Shown: in pieces, positions 1-9,333 of the stretch
Numbering within the stretch: the stretch's first letter is position 1
Layout of the letters: each line of letters begins with the position of its first letter
NCBI RefSeq assembly: GCF_016860525.1
Contig: NZ_BNEA01000015.1
Span: forward strand, 372,001-436,000
Origin: Streptomyces rubradiris
GTDB taxonomy: Bacteria > Actinomycetota > Actinomycetes > Streptomycetales > Streptomycetaceae
DNA length: 64,000 nt
Direction: 5' to 3'
Notes under the pieces: model-generated
The model's input: the letters and a program-made list of their open reading frames with translations, nothing else
Database searches by the model: none
Told to the model about the DNA's origin: nothing
Translations under genes and position numbers: made by a program

Positions 1-164
1 GGGTTTTCGCCCTGGAAACGGCCGACCATCCCATCAGCGCGGATCTGACTGCCAACGGCGTGAAGACCACTGTCAACGTGCCGGAAGACGGTTTCGAGCC
101 CGTAGGGGAAGGAACCACGGGCGGCGCCCAGTCCGTTCTCGTCGAGATCCGCGTCACCGGCTAG
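1..164 (+). CDS. C-terminal end of an unidentified protein (partial)
   Basis: An open frame enters from the left edge and ends at a TAG at 162-164, giving the last 53 residues of a protein. The visible part is polar and beta-rich and ends in SVLVEIRVTG, with no cysteines, membrane segment or recognisable catalytic motif. Codon use is typical of the window. I do not recognise the family. The tail could belong to a secreted or phage-tail-like beta protein, but that is a guess. About 200 bp separate the stop from the insertion sequence that follows. Confidence 0.55.
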   Translation, partial: VFALETADHPISADLTANGVKTTVNVPEDGFEPVGEGTTGGAQSVLVEIRVTG

Positions 165-370
165 CCGCGGCCGCCGACCATCCGCCCTCATCGCACAGCC
201 ATGCGAGCTCGCCAAGCCCGTTAGGCACTCTCAACGACCTTTAGCGAGTGGACGTGCGATAGCACGTGCTCTTCGGGCAGTGGCCCATCCCGCACCGGCC
301 AGGCCCGGCGTGCTCTCACAAAAGCGGCCCACTGGCCGCGGTGCACCGACGTCAAGGCATCACCCACTTA

Positions 371-387
371 GACGCCATTTCACTTGG
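371..387. repeat. Left terminal inverted repeat of the IS
   Basis: Seventeen bases that match exactly, in inverse orientation, the sequence at 1214-1230. The transposase stop codon (380-382) lies within it. Confidence 0.93.
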
Positions 388-1188
388 TCAGTCTGCGGTG
401 GCATATGAGGGTCGCGGCGATGGCGGTGAAGGCGAGGAAGTGTTCTGGCTTGCGTTCGTAGCGGCGGTGCAGACGGCGGCAGCCAGACAGCCAGGACACG
501 GTCCGCTCCACCACCCAGCGGTGCCGGCCCAGGTGCCGGGAGGACTCGATTCCCTTGCGGGCAAGACGATGCCGGATGCCACGGGATGCGAGCCATTGCC
601 GCAGGTGACGGTAGTCGTAGCCCTTGTCACCGTGCAGTTTGCCGGGCCGCCTGCGCCGTGGGCCGCGGCTGGAGCGGATGGGCGGGATGCCGCGGACCAG
701 TGGGATGAGGGCCTGGCTGTCGTGGAGGTTGGCGGCGGAGATGCCGATCGACAGGGGCAGGCCCTGGCGGTCGACGATGAGGTGGATTTTCGATCCCTTC
801 TTGCCGCGGTCGGTCGGATTCGGTCCCGTCAGCTGCCCCCTTTGAGGGCCCGGACGCTGACGGAGTCGATTGCGCACCGCGACCAGTCCAGCTCGCCCCG
901 GGCACCGAGTTCGTCCAGGACCAGGCGGTGGAGCTTGGCCCACACCCGGGCCTCGGTCCATTCGGTGAACCGCCGGAAGGCCGTCACGCCCGACAGGCCG
1001 AATCCCGGTGGTAACTGGTTCCAGGTGCAGCCCGAGGTGGCCACGAAGATGATCGCGGCCAGCACCTCGCGGTCCCCTCGCCGACGATGCCCTCCACCCT
1101 GCGGGCGAACCGGCGCTGGTGGCACCACCCGCTGGAACAACGTCCACAGGTCATCCGGTGCCATCCGCTCGACAAGCGCAGCAGTCAT
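380..1188 (-). CDS. IS5-family transposase made by -1 frameshifting
   Basis: DDE transposase that moves the surrounding IS. The first frame starts at ATG 1188 (MTAALVERMAPDD) and ends at 829; it contains the N-terminal region with the motif GCTWNQLPPGFG and the first acidic residue in AIDSVSVRA. The second frame, in the -1 register, continues to the stop at 380 and holds GDKGYDYRHL and the RWVVERTVSW segment with the catalytic Glu. The frames meet at the run AAAGGGGGC (minus strand, 843-835), a plausible slippery site; the fused product would be about 269 aa. Paired frames of this kind are common in IS5 relatives. A rare Leu TTA codon occurs at 1014-1012. Confidence 0.9.
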
Positions 1189-1213
1189 CACCCCAGACTG
1201 CCGCAAGATAACG

Positions 1214-1230
1214 CCAAGTGAAATGGCGTC
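1214..1230. repeat. Right terminal inverted repeat of the IS
   Basis: Exact inverse match of 371-387, followed directly by the duplicated target TTA (1231-1233). Confidence 0.93.
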
Positions 1231-1260
1231 TTATTGTTCGCACAGAACGAGTCTCACATC

Positions 1261-2262
1261 ATGCCCAAGCCCCGCGCACGAGTCACACTGACCATCGGCT
1301 TCATGGCCGCGACGCTGGCCGTTGGCTGCCTCACCACCACGGCGTCGGCCGCCACCGGTGACGCCGCCAGCGGTTCCTTGGCCTTCACCGCCCGATTACA
1401 GATAGGCGACAACCTGCGTGCCTGCTCCGGTGTACTGATCGCTCCGCAGTGGCTGGCCACCTCTGCCAACTGCTTCACCGACGACCCAGGAACCGGCCAA
1501 GTCGCCACAGGGAAGCCCAAGTGGAAGACCTTGGCGACCATCGGCCGCACCGACCTCACCACCACCGGCGGCCAAGTCCGGGAAGTGGTCGAACTTGTTC
1601 CCCGTAACGACCGGGACATGGTCATGGCACGCCTGGTCTCACCGACCACCGGCATCGTCCCCGTCCCGCTTGCCACGACCGCACCGACCGTCGGTGAGGA
1701 ACTGACCATCGCGGGCTTCGGGCGGAGCAAGTCCGACTGGGTGCCGAACCAGCTGCACACCGCGGTCCTCACCGTGGAGTCCGTCACCGGCACCACGCTT
1801 GCCCTCGACGGGAAGACGGAGGCGGACTCGATTTGTGCCGACGACAGCGGCGGACCCGTTCTCCGACAGAAGAACGGCAGATACGAACTGGTCGCGCTCG
1901 GCAGCCGGTCATGGCAAGGAGGCTGCTGGGGAGCCGACCCAGCCGAGACCCGTAACAACGCCCTCTCTCCCCGGCTGGACAACATCACAGGAGGCAACAC
2001 CCTCACCGCCGGAACCGTGTTGACCGCCGGGGACAGCCTGACCTCGAACGCCACCCGCCTGACCCTGCAGGACGACGGCAATTCCAGGCCGGACGCCAAC
2101 AGCCGGGCATGCGACAGTGCCCTGGGCAGGCCGGCGGGTTGGCGGTTCCGGCGGTTGGCGGGCCGGAGGCGTCCGTGCGACAGCAGACCGTGGGCGGCGG
2201 CGGTGACCACGAGCCCACAATCTGCCGCACCTGTCGGGGTACTGTCGAGTCGATGCGTGTGA
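1261..2262 (+). pseudogene. Trypsin-like (S1) secreted protein with Asn at the His position and a degraded lectin tail
   Basis: The predicted product starts with a Sec signal peptide (start ATG 1261, cleavage near TASA-ATGD) and has a trypsin fold: CSGVLIAPQWLATSANCF around the first catalytic site, DRDMVMARL for the Asp and CADDSGGPV for the Ser. The usual TAAHC histidine is replaced by Asn, so normal proteolysis is unlikely. From about residue 255 a bulb-type lectin repeat begins (LTAGDSLTSN, then LQDDGN), but the reading then degenerates into Arg/Pro-rich sequence, consistent with small indels. A rare TTA codon lies at 1396-1398. No good ribosome binding site precedes the start, and the IS has removed the native promoter. 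It is either a non-catalytic binding protein or, more likely, a decaying gene. Confidence 0.7.
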
Positions 2263-2477
2263 CAGCAGCCGACAGCCCGGCGCGAAGCGATGCCGGCCGC
2301 GAAATGCACGCCTCTGGAGAGGTCGTTGCCATCAGTGACATATGCGGCACGCTTGCCGGCAGCCACCCACGCCGGCGCCAGGGTGGTGGATACGACGCAC
2401 GGCCGGAAACGTTCGACGAACTCAGGGTGGACAGCAGATCTACGGCCCGGAAACCCGGCGCACCGGTCCCGGTCTCC

Positions 2478-3131
2478 TCAGGACAGCAGGCGTTGTTCCT
2501 TCGCCACCGCCACCGCGCCCGCCCGGGTGTCCACGCCGAGCTTGTCGTAGACGCGCCGCAGATGGGTCTTGACGGTGGCCTCGCTGATGTAGAGGGCGCG
2601 GGCGATGGCGTGGTTGGACAGGCCCCGGGAGAGGTGGGCGAGGATGTCCCGTTCCCGGGGGGTGAGGGCGGGGCGGGGGTTGCGCAGGCGGGACATCACG
2701 CGGTCGGCGACCGGGGGCGAGAGCGCCGGGCGGCCCTGGGCCGCCGCGTGGATGGCCGTGAACAGGTCCTCCGCGCGCTCCGCCTTCAGCAGATAGCCGG
2801 TGGCGCCGGCCTCGACGGCACGGGTGACGTCGGCGTCGGTGTCGTACGTGGTGAGGACCAGGACGTGCGGGGCGGCCGGCTCGGCGCGCAGCCGGCGGGT
2901 GGTCTCGACGCCGTCGATGCCCTCGCCCAGTTGCAGGTCCATCAGGACGACGTCCGGGGTCGTCTTGCGGGCCAGGGCGAGCGCCTCCTCGCCGCTGCCC
3001 GCCTCGCCGACGACCTCGATGTCCGGGGCGCTGTGCAGCAGCGCCAGCAGTCCGGCGCGGACGACGGCGTGGTCGTCGCAGACGAGGATGCGCACCGGGG
3101 TCCGGGCCTCCGTCGCGGGAGTGTGGGTCAT
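2478..3131 (-). CDS. senR: NarL/LuxR-type response regulator, SenR-like
   Basis: A 217-aa regulator with a receiver domain (RILVCDDHAVVRAGL, phosphoacceptor Asp in DVVLMDLQLG, Thr in VLVLTTYD, Lys in GYLLKAE) and a C-terminal LuxR helix-turn-helix (LTPRERDILAHLSRGLSN, then ISEATVKTHLRRVYDKLGV). Its start overlaps the kinase stop by four bases, so the two are translationally coupled. SenR is assigned because of context: the adjacent kinase, the divergent hbpS and the neighbouring furS-katG pair reproduce the SenS/SenR-HbpS-FurS-CpeB arrangement described in Streptomyces reticuli, where SenR activates hbpS and furS-cpeB under oxidative stress. Confidence 0.88.
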   Translation of the reverse strand: MTHTPATEARTPVRILVCDDHAVVRAGLLALLHSAPDIEVVGEAGSGEEALALARKTTPDVVLMDLQLGEGIDGVETTRRLRAEPAAPHVLVLTTYDTDADVTRAVEAGATGYLLKAERAEDLFTAIHAAAQGRPALSPPVADRVMSRLRNPRPALTPRERDILAHLSRGLSNHAIARALYISEATVKTHLRRVYDKLGVDTRAGAVAVAKEQRLLS

Positions 3132-4312
3132 CTCGGCTCCAACGGGATCGCCGCCGACAGGGCCGTACCCTCGCCCGGTGCCGACTCGATGGTGAGGGTG
3201 CCGCCCAGCTGGCGCAGGCGGGCACGGATGGCGGGCAGGCCGTGGCCGCGCCGCCCGGCGGCGGACGCGGGGTCTGCCGAGGCGTTCGGGTCGAAGCCGC
3301 GGCCGTCGTCGGTCACGTCCAGCACGATCTGGTCGTCCAGGCAGGTCAGGGTGAGGGTGGCACTGGTGGCCGCCGCGTGTTCGCGGACGTTGGCGAGGGC
3401 GCCCTGGGCGATGCGCAGCAGGGCGGACTCCACGGGCGCGGGCAGCGGGTCGGGCGGGCTGCCCTCGGTGTGCACGCGGACGGTGAGATCGGGTGTCGTC
3501 TCGCGCTCGGCGACGGCGTGCAGGGCCCGGAGCAGGCCGCCGCCCTCGGCGAGGTCGGCGGGGGTCAGGTCGTGCACGAAGCGGCGGGCCTCGGCGAGGC
3601 TGCGCTCGGCAATGGCCGCCGCCGTGCGGACGTGGTCGCGGGCCGTGCCGGGGGCGCTGTCCCACAGGCGGTCGGCCGCCTGGAGCAGCATGCGCTGGCT
3701 GGACAGGCCCTGGGCGAGGGTGTCGTGGATCTCCCGGGCGAGCCGTTCGCGTTCGGCGAGGGTGCCCTCGCGGCGCTCGGTGGCGGCCAGTTCGCGCCGA
3801 GTGCGGACCAGGTCGGCGATCAGGGCGTCCCGGCGGGCCGCCTGGCGCTGCATGACGACGAACACGGTGGTGGCCACGGCGGCCACCGCGGGCGGGGCCA
3901 GCAGCACGTTCGGGTCGGGCCAGCCCGCCAGGCTGAGCTGGGCGGCCACCGCGAGCGCGGTCAGCAGCGCGACCAGGGGGATGGCGGCGCGCGGCGGAAG
4001 CGTGCGCAGACCGGTGTAGAAGAGCGGGACCGCGCACCAGGCGAAGCTCGGGGCCAGGACGACGAGCAGCACCCAGGCCGCCACGACCAGGCCGAGCCAG
4101 GCCAGCCGGCGCGGTGCGGGGCGGGTGCCGAGGGCGGGGCCGAGGACGTAGAGCACCGCCAGCAGCACGGACAGGGCGATCACCCAGGGGGTGTGCGGTC
4201 CCCCGGCGTGCCGGGCCAGGTAGCGGGCGACGGACGCGGACAGCAGCACGAAGAACGCCGTGTGCATGACGACGGTGAGGGCGCGGGTGTCGTCGCGCTC
4301 GGGTGCGGCCAC
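3128..4312 (-). CDS. senS: Membrane sensor histidine kinase, SenS-like
   Basis: About five hydrophobic segments fill the N-terminal half, followed by a HisKA_3 dimerisation domain with the phosphoacceptor in REIHDTLAQGL and a HATPase domain (DVTDDGRGFDPN, HGLPAIRARL, PGEGTALSAAIP). In S. reticuli the five-TM SenS autophosphorylates and is modulated outside the membrane by HbpS. I place the start at GTG 4312 because GGGAGG lies eight bases upstream; a GTG at 4354 is in frame but has GGAGG directly abutting it. Overlaps senR by four bases. Confidence 0.86.
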   Translation of the reverse strand: MAAPERDDTRALTVVMHTAFFVLLSASVARYLARHAGGPHTPWVIALSVLLAVLYVLGPALGTRPAPRRLAWLGLVVAAWVLLVVLAPSFAWCAVPLFYTGLRTLPPRAAIPLVALLTALAVAAQLSLAGWPDPNVLLAPPAVAAVATTVFVVMQRQAARRDALIADLVRTRRELAATERREGTLAERERLAREIHDTLAQGLSSQRMLLQAADRLWDSAPGTARDHVRTAAAIAERSLAEARRFVHDLTPADLAEGGGLLRALHAVAERETTPDLTVRVHTEGSPPDPLPAPVESALLRIAQGALANVREHAAATSATLTLTCLDDQIVLDVTDDGRGFDPNASADPASAAGRRGHGLPAIRARLRQLGGTLTIESAPGEGTALSAAIPLEPR

Positions 4313-4382
4313 CCAGGACACCTCCCTCGGCTCCGCGCTGAACTGGGCAAACACCCTCCATTGTGCCCAGGTGCGGGAGCCG

Positions 4383-4408
4383 GGGGGTCATCCGATCGGA
4401 TGACCCCC
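4383..4408. promoter_or_regulatory. Perfect 26-bp palindrome between senS and hbpS
   Basis: A perfect dyad (GGGGGTCATCCGA and its exact complement, centre between 4395 and 4396) lies in the 200-bp region from which senS-senR and hbpS are read divergently. It begins 71 bp from the chosen senS start and ends 104 bp from hbpS. Its position and symmetry suit a dimeric regulator such as SenR or FurS; the assignment is inference. As RNA it could also form a hairpin in either 5' leader. Confidence 0.6.
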
Positions 4409-4512
4409 GGGGCGACCGGTCCACCGACGGGACGCGGCCCGGTCCGGCGGCAGGATCGGTTCCGGGAAGCGGTTCCGCCTCCCGCCCAGGATCTACCGAG
4501 AGGTTCCTCAGC

Positions 4513-5079
4513 ATGCCCAGTCGCAAGAAGACGTCCGGCCGCAACCGCGTCCTGGTGGGCGGTGCCGCCCTGGCCGTCGTCGGGGCCGGTGTCGTCGGCA
4601 CGGTCGCCGCCAACGCCGCCGACTCCACCGACGCCGTGCCCGCCGCCGCGCCGGTGGCGGCCCGCGGCGGCGAGCTGACGCAGAGCACGCACCTGTCCGT
4701 GGACGCGGCCACCAAGGCGGCGCGCGCCGCGCTGGACGCGGCCGAGAAGGACGGCCGGCAGGTGTCCGTGGCCGTCGTCGACCGCAACGGCAACACCGTG
4801 GTCACCCTGCGCGGGGACGGCGCGGGCCCGCAGTCGTACGAGTCCGCGGAGCGCAAGGCGTACACCGCGGTCTCCTGGAACGCGCCGACCTCGGAGCTGG
4901 CCAAGCGGCTGGCGCAGGCACCGAACCTGAAGGACATCCCGGGCACGCTGTTCCTCGCGGGCGGCGCGCCGGTGACCGCCAAGGGCGCCCCGGTCGCGGG
5001 CATCGGCGTCGCGGGCGCCCCGTCGGGCGACCTGGACGAGCGGTACGCGCAGGCGGGCGCGGCGGCCCTCGGCCGCTGA
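4513..5079 (+). CDS. hbpS: Secreted haem-binding protein HbpS (GlcG/HbpS family)
   Basis: A 188-aa protein with an N-terminal twin-Arg-free Sec-type leader (hydrophobic run LVGGAALAVVGAGVVG, small residues near VAANAADS) and one GlcG/HbpS domain: LTQSTHLSVDAATKAARAAL, VSVAVVDRNGN, SAERKAYTAVSW, GIGVAGAPSGDLDE. HbpS of S. reticuli is an extracytoplasmic octameric haem/iron-binding protein that interacts with SenS and controls its activity under redox stress. A GAGAGG ribosome binding site lies eight bases before ATG 4513. It is divergent from senS and converges on katG across a strong hairpin. Confidence 0.87.
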   Translation: MPSRKKTSGRNRVLVGGAALAVVGAGVVGTVAANAADSTDAVPAAAPVAARGGELTQSTHLSVDAATKAARAALDAAEKDGRQVSVAVVDRNGNTVVTLRGDGAGPQSYESAERKAYTAVSWNAPTSELAKRLAQAPNLKDIPGTLFLAGGAPVTAKGAPVAGIGVAGAPSGDLDERYAQAGAAALGR

Positions 5080-5109
5080 CACGCCCCGGCGCACGCCGGC
5101 ACGGAAAAA

Positions 5110-5144
5110 CGTCCGGGTCCACCCCGAGGGGGCGGACCCGGACG
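5110..5144. terminator. Bidirectional hairpin between hbpS and katG
   Basis: CGTCCGGGTCC (5110-5120) pairs perfectly with GGACCCGGACG (5134-5144) around a 13-base loop, 31 bp after the hbpS stop and 48 bp after the katG stop. AAAAA just before the stem gives a U-run for transcripts coming from katG. Confidence 0.8.
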
Positions 5145-5191
5145 CGCCGTTCAGCGGGCCGGAACGGCCGTCACCGGACCGGCCGGGCCGG

Positions 5192-7450
<2,259 letters not shown>

Positions 7451-7888
7451 TCAGGAACTGCGGCCGGTGGAACAGCCGGGGCACAGGCCCCAGTACACGA
7501 CCTCGGCCTCGTCGATGGCGAAGCCGTGGTCGTCGGAGGCGGTCAGGCAGGGCGCGTCGCCGACGGCACAGTCGACGTCCGCGACGGCCCCGCAGGACCG
7601 GCACACGATGTGGTGGTGGTTGTCGCCCACGCGTCCCTCGTACCGGGCCGGGTGGCCGGCCGGCTCGATACGGCGTACCAGGCCCGCCGCGGTCAGCGCG
7701 TGCAGGGCCTCGTAGACGGCTTGCAGGGAGATGTGGCCTACGCGATCGCGGACACCGGAGGCGATCGCCTCGGCGCCGAGGTGGTCACCGTCCCGGACGG
7801 TCTCCAGCAGCGCGACGCGGGCTGCCGTCACGCGCAGGCCGGCACCGCGCAGCTCCTCGGCGGTGGTCGGTCTCGGGGAGGCGGACAT
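7451..7888 (-). CDS. furS: Fur-family redox/metal-dependent repressor FurS
   Basis: A 145-aa Fur protein: winged helix (AGLRVTAARVALLETV, HISLQAVYEALHAL), then a dimerisation/metal domain with VGDNHHHIVCRSCGAV and a C-terminal CPGC, giving the two CxxC pairs that bind structural zinc. In Streptomyces such proteins repress their own operon with the adjacent catalase-peroxidase and release DNA when thiols are oxidised. No Shine-Dalgarno precedes ATG 7888, and a promoter-like pair is positioned to start transcription at the ATG, so a leaderless mRNA is likely. Confidence 0.93.
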   Translation of the reverse strand: MSASPRPTTAEELRGAGLRVTAARVALLETVRDGDHLGAEAIASGVRDRVGHISLQAVYEALHALTAAGLVRRIEPAGHPARYEGRVGDNHHHIVCRSCGAVADVDCAVGDAPCLTASDDHGFAIDEAEVVYWGLCPGCSTGRSS

Positions 7889-8208
7889 GGGCCGAACCTA
7901 CCGTCATAAACACGAGGGGTTCAAGAAAACGAAGGATGCAATTCTGGTCGCGTCCGGGCGACGTCCGGCCGTCTTCGGGGCCCTGTGCGCACCGGTCGGA
8001 CGGGGGCTGCGGGGCGGGGTCGCGCGCATGCCCGCATCATGGGGTCCCCGACCGGCGGCAGCGGTGCGGCGAGCCGGAAGGCCCACCGGAACGGGGGAAC
8101 CGGAACCCGGACCGACAGCGCCGACGAATCATCACAAACAGCACATAAAGCCGCTACGGCGCGAAACCCGGGACCCTGTCATCGAGGTGGCCGTCGAGAG
8201 GGGCGCCG
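7889..8208. other. Divergent intergenic region furS / 8209 gene
   Basis: 320 bp without a gene. The left 60 bp are unusually AT-rich for this genome and hold the furS promoter. The rest is ordinary G/C-rich sequence; a second low-GC patch (8125-8155) may hold the promoter of the rightward gene. Confidence 0.5.
7895..7924 (-). promoter_or_regulatory. Candidate furS-katG promoter
   Basis: On the minus strand TTGAAC (7924-7919) and TAGGTT (7900-7895) are separated by 18 bases, a fair match to vegetative Streptomyces -35/-10 boxes. The predicted start lies at or next to A 7888 of the furS ATG. The AT-rich stretch 7919-7945 just upstream is where an autorepressor site would be expected. Confidence 0.55.
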
Positions 8209-9276
8209 GTGGACCTGGACTCCGTCGCCGACGAGCTGTACGGGCTGCGGCCGGAGGAATTCGTGGCAGTCCGTGACCGTCGCGCCCGGGACGCCCGCGA
8301 AGCCGGTGAGCGGGCCCTCGCCAAGGAGATCGGCGCGTTGCGGCGGCCGAGCCTGGCCGCCTGGGCGGGCAATCTGCTGGTGCGCCGGCGGCCGGAGGAG
8401 GTCGGGCCGCTGCTGGGCCTCGGTGAGGAGCTGCGCCGCGCGCACCGGGAGCTGGACGGGGCGCGGCTGCGCGAACTGGCCCGGCGGCAGGGCGAGGTGA
8501 TCGGCGCGCTGGGCCGGCAGGCCCGACGGCTGGCCGAGCGGGAGGGTCATCCGGTGGGCGAGGGCGTCCAGCGCGAGGTCGAGGAGACCCTGCACGCCGT
8601 GCTCGCCGACCCGGAGGCGGCCCACGTGTGGGCGGCGGGGCGGCTGGTGAGACCGCTGAAGTCCACGTTCGGGTTTCCGCAGGCGGATGCCCTCGAATCC
8701 CGGCCGAGCGATGTGCCACGGCGGGCCGGGGACGGCCGCCGGGAGGAACGCGAGGGCTCGCGCCGGAAGAAGCCCGGGGGCAGGGCGGCGGAGCACCACG
8801 GGGACGAGCCCGGGGACAAGACTGCGGAACACCACACGGACGAGCCCGGGGACAAGACTGCGGAACACCACACGGACGAGCCCGGGGACAAGACTGCGGA
8901 GCACCACGGGGACGAGCCCGGGGACAAGACTGCGGAACACCACACGGACGAGCTGGCCCGGCGGCGCCGGATCAAGGAGGCCCGCCGGGCGGCCCGCGAC
9001 GCCGAGGGGGACCTGCGCGACCGCGAGGCGGAGGCCCGGACCGCCGACGCGGACGCGGAGGCGGCCCGCGACCGGGCGGCCCGGACCGAGCGGCGCGTAC
9101 GGGAGCTACGCGCCGAGCTGCGCCGGGCGGAGCGGGAGCAGCGGCAGGCCCGTACCGACGCGGAGACGGCCCGGGAGCGGGCCCGGCGGGCCGGCCGTGC
9201 CGTACAGGAGGCCCGGCGGCACGCCGGGACGGCCGCGCAGCGGGTGGAGCGGCTGGTCACCGGCGAGCGCGACTGA
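8209..9276 (+). CDS. Coiled-coil protein with a 12-residue tandem repeat, upstream of Ku
   Basis: A 355-aa protein without recognisable enzymatic motifs. Residues 1-150 form a conserved-looking helical domain (LYGLRPEEFVAVRDRRARDA, SLAAWAGNLLVRRRPEEVG). Residues about 195-248 are four and a half copies of a 12-residue repeat of the type AEHH(G/T)DEPGDKT. The rest is a long Arg/Glu/Ala-rich coiled coil. GTG 8209 is preceded by GAGAGGGG. It is cytoplasmic by composition, has no signal or TM segment, and ends 57 bp before ku on the same strand, so cotranscription and a link to DNA-end repair are possible but unproven. Confidence 0.8.
   Translation: MDLDSVADELYGLRPEEFVAVRDRRARDAREAGERALAKEIGALRRPSLAAWAGNLLVRRRPEEVGPLLGLGEELRRAHRELDGARLRELARRQGEVIGALGRQARRLAEREGHPVGEGVQREVEETLHAVLADPEAAHVWAAGRLVRPLKSTFGFPQADALESRPSDVPRRAGDGRREEREGSRRKKPGGRAAEHHGDEPGDKTAEHHTDEPGDKTAEHHTDEPGDKTAEHHGDEPGDKTAEHHTDELARRRRIKEARRAARDAEGDLRDREAEARTADADAEAARDRAARTERRVRELRAELRRAEREQRQARTDAETARERARRAGRAVQEARRHAGTAAQRVERLVTGERD
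8791..8952 (+). repeat. 36-bp tandem repeat, 4.5 copies, in coding sequence
   Basis: Copies start at 8791, 8827, 8863, 8899 and 8935 (half copy); they alternate between GGGGAC and ACGGAC variants after the shared CACCAC or CACCACA core. The period is a multiple of three, so copy changes keep the frame. Confidence 0.93.
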
Positions 9277-9333
9277 GCGCCACGACGCAACGGCCCGATG
9301 CCGGGAGAAGCAGCCGACAGGAGAGAAGGAGCC

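Larger units (their letters stand above)
371..1230 (-). mobile_element. IS5-family insertion sequence, intact, 860 bp
   Basis: The element is bounded by perfect 17-bp terminal inverted repeats (371-387 and 1214-1230; the left one reads GACGCCATTTCACTTGG) and flanked by a 3-bp direct repeat TTA at 368-370 and 1231-1233, the expected target duplication. It encodes one transposase split over two frames, and the transposase stop codon lies inside the left repeat. The paired ends, duplicated target and undamaged DDE residues suggest a recent, possibly still active insertion. It sits 30 bp upstream of the trypsin-like gene at 1261, so that gene has lost its native upstream sequence. Confidence 0.93.

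Noticed and set aside
2109..4019. Very long rightward open frame opposite senR/senS
   Set aside because: It is the antisense shadow of two clearly recognisable genes with proper motifs on the minus strand; G/C-rich third positions create such frames.
4383..4408. Rho-independent terminator
   Set aside because: It lies between divergent gene starts, where no transcript should end, so an operator is more likely.
4513..5079. Glycolate-operon GlcG protein instead of HbpS
   Set aside because: It has an export signal and is divergent from a SenS-like kinase beside furS-katG, which fits HbpS.
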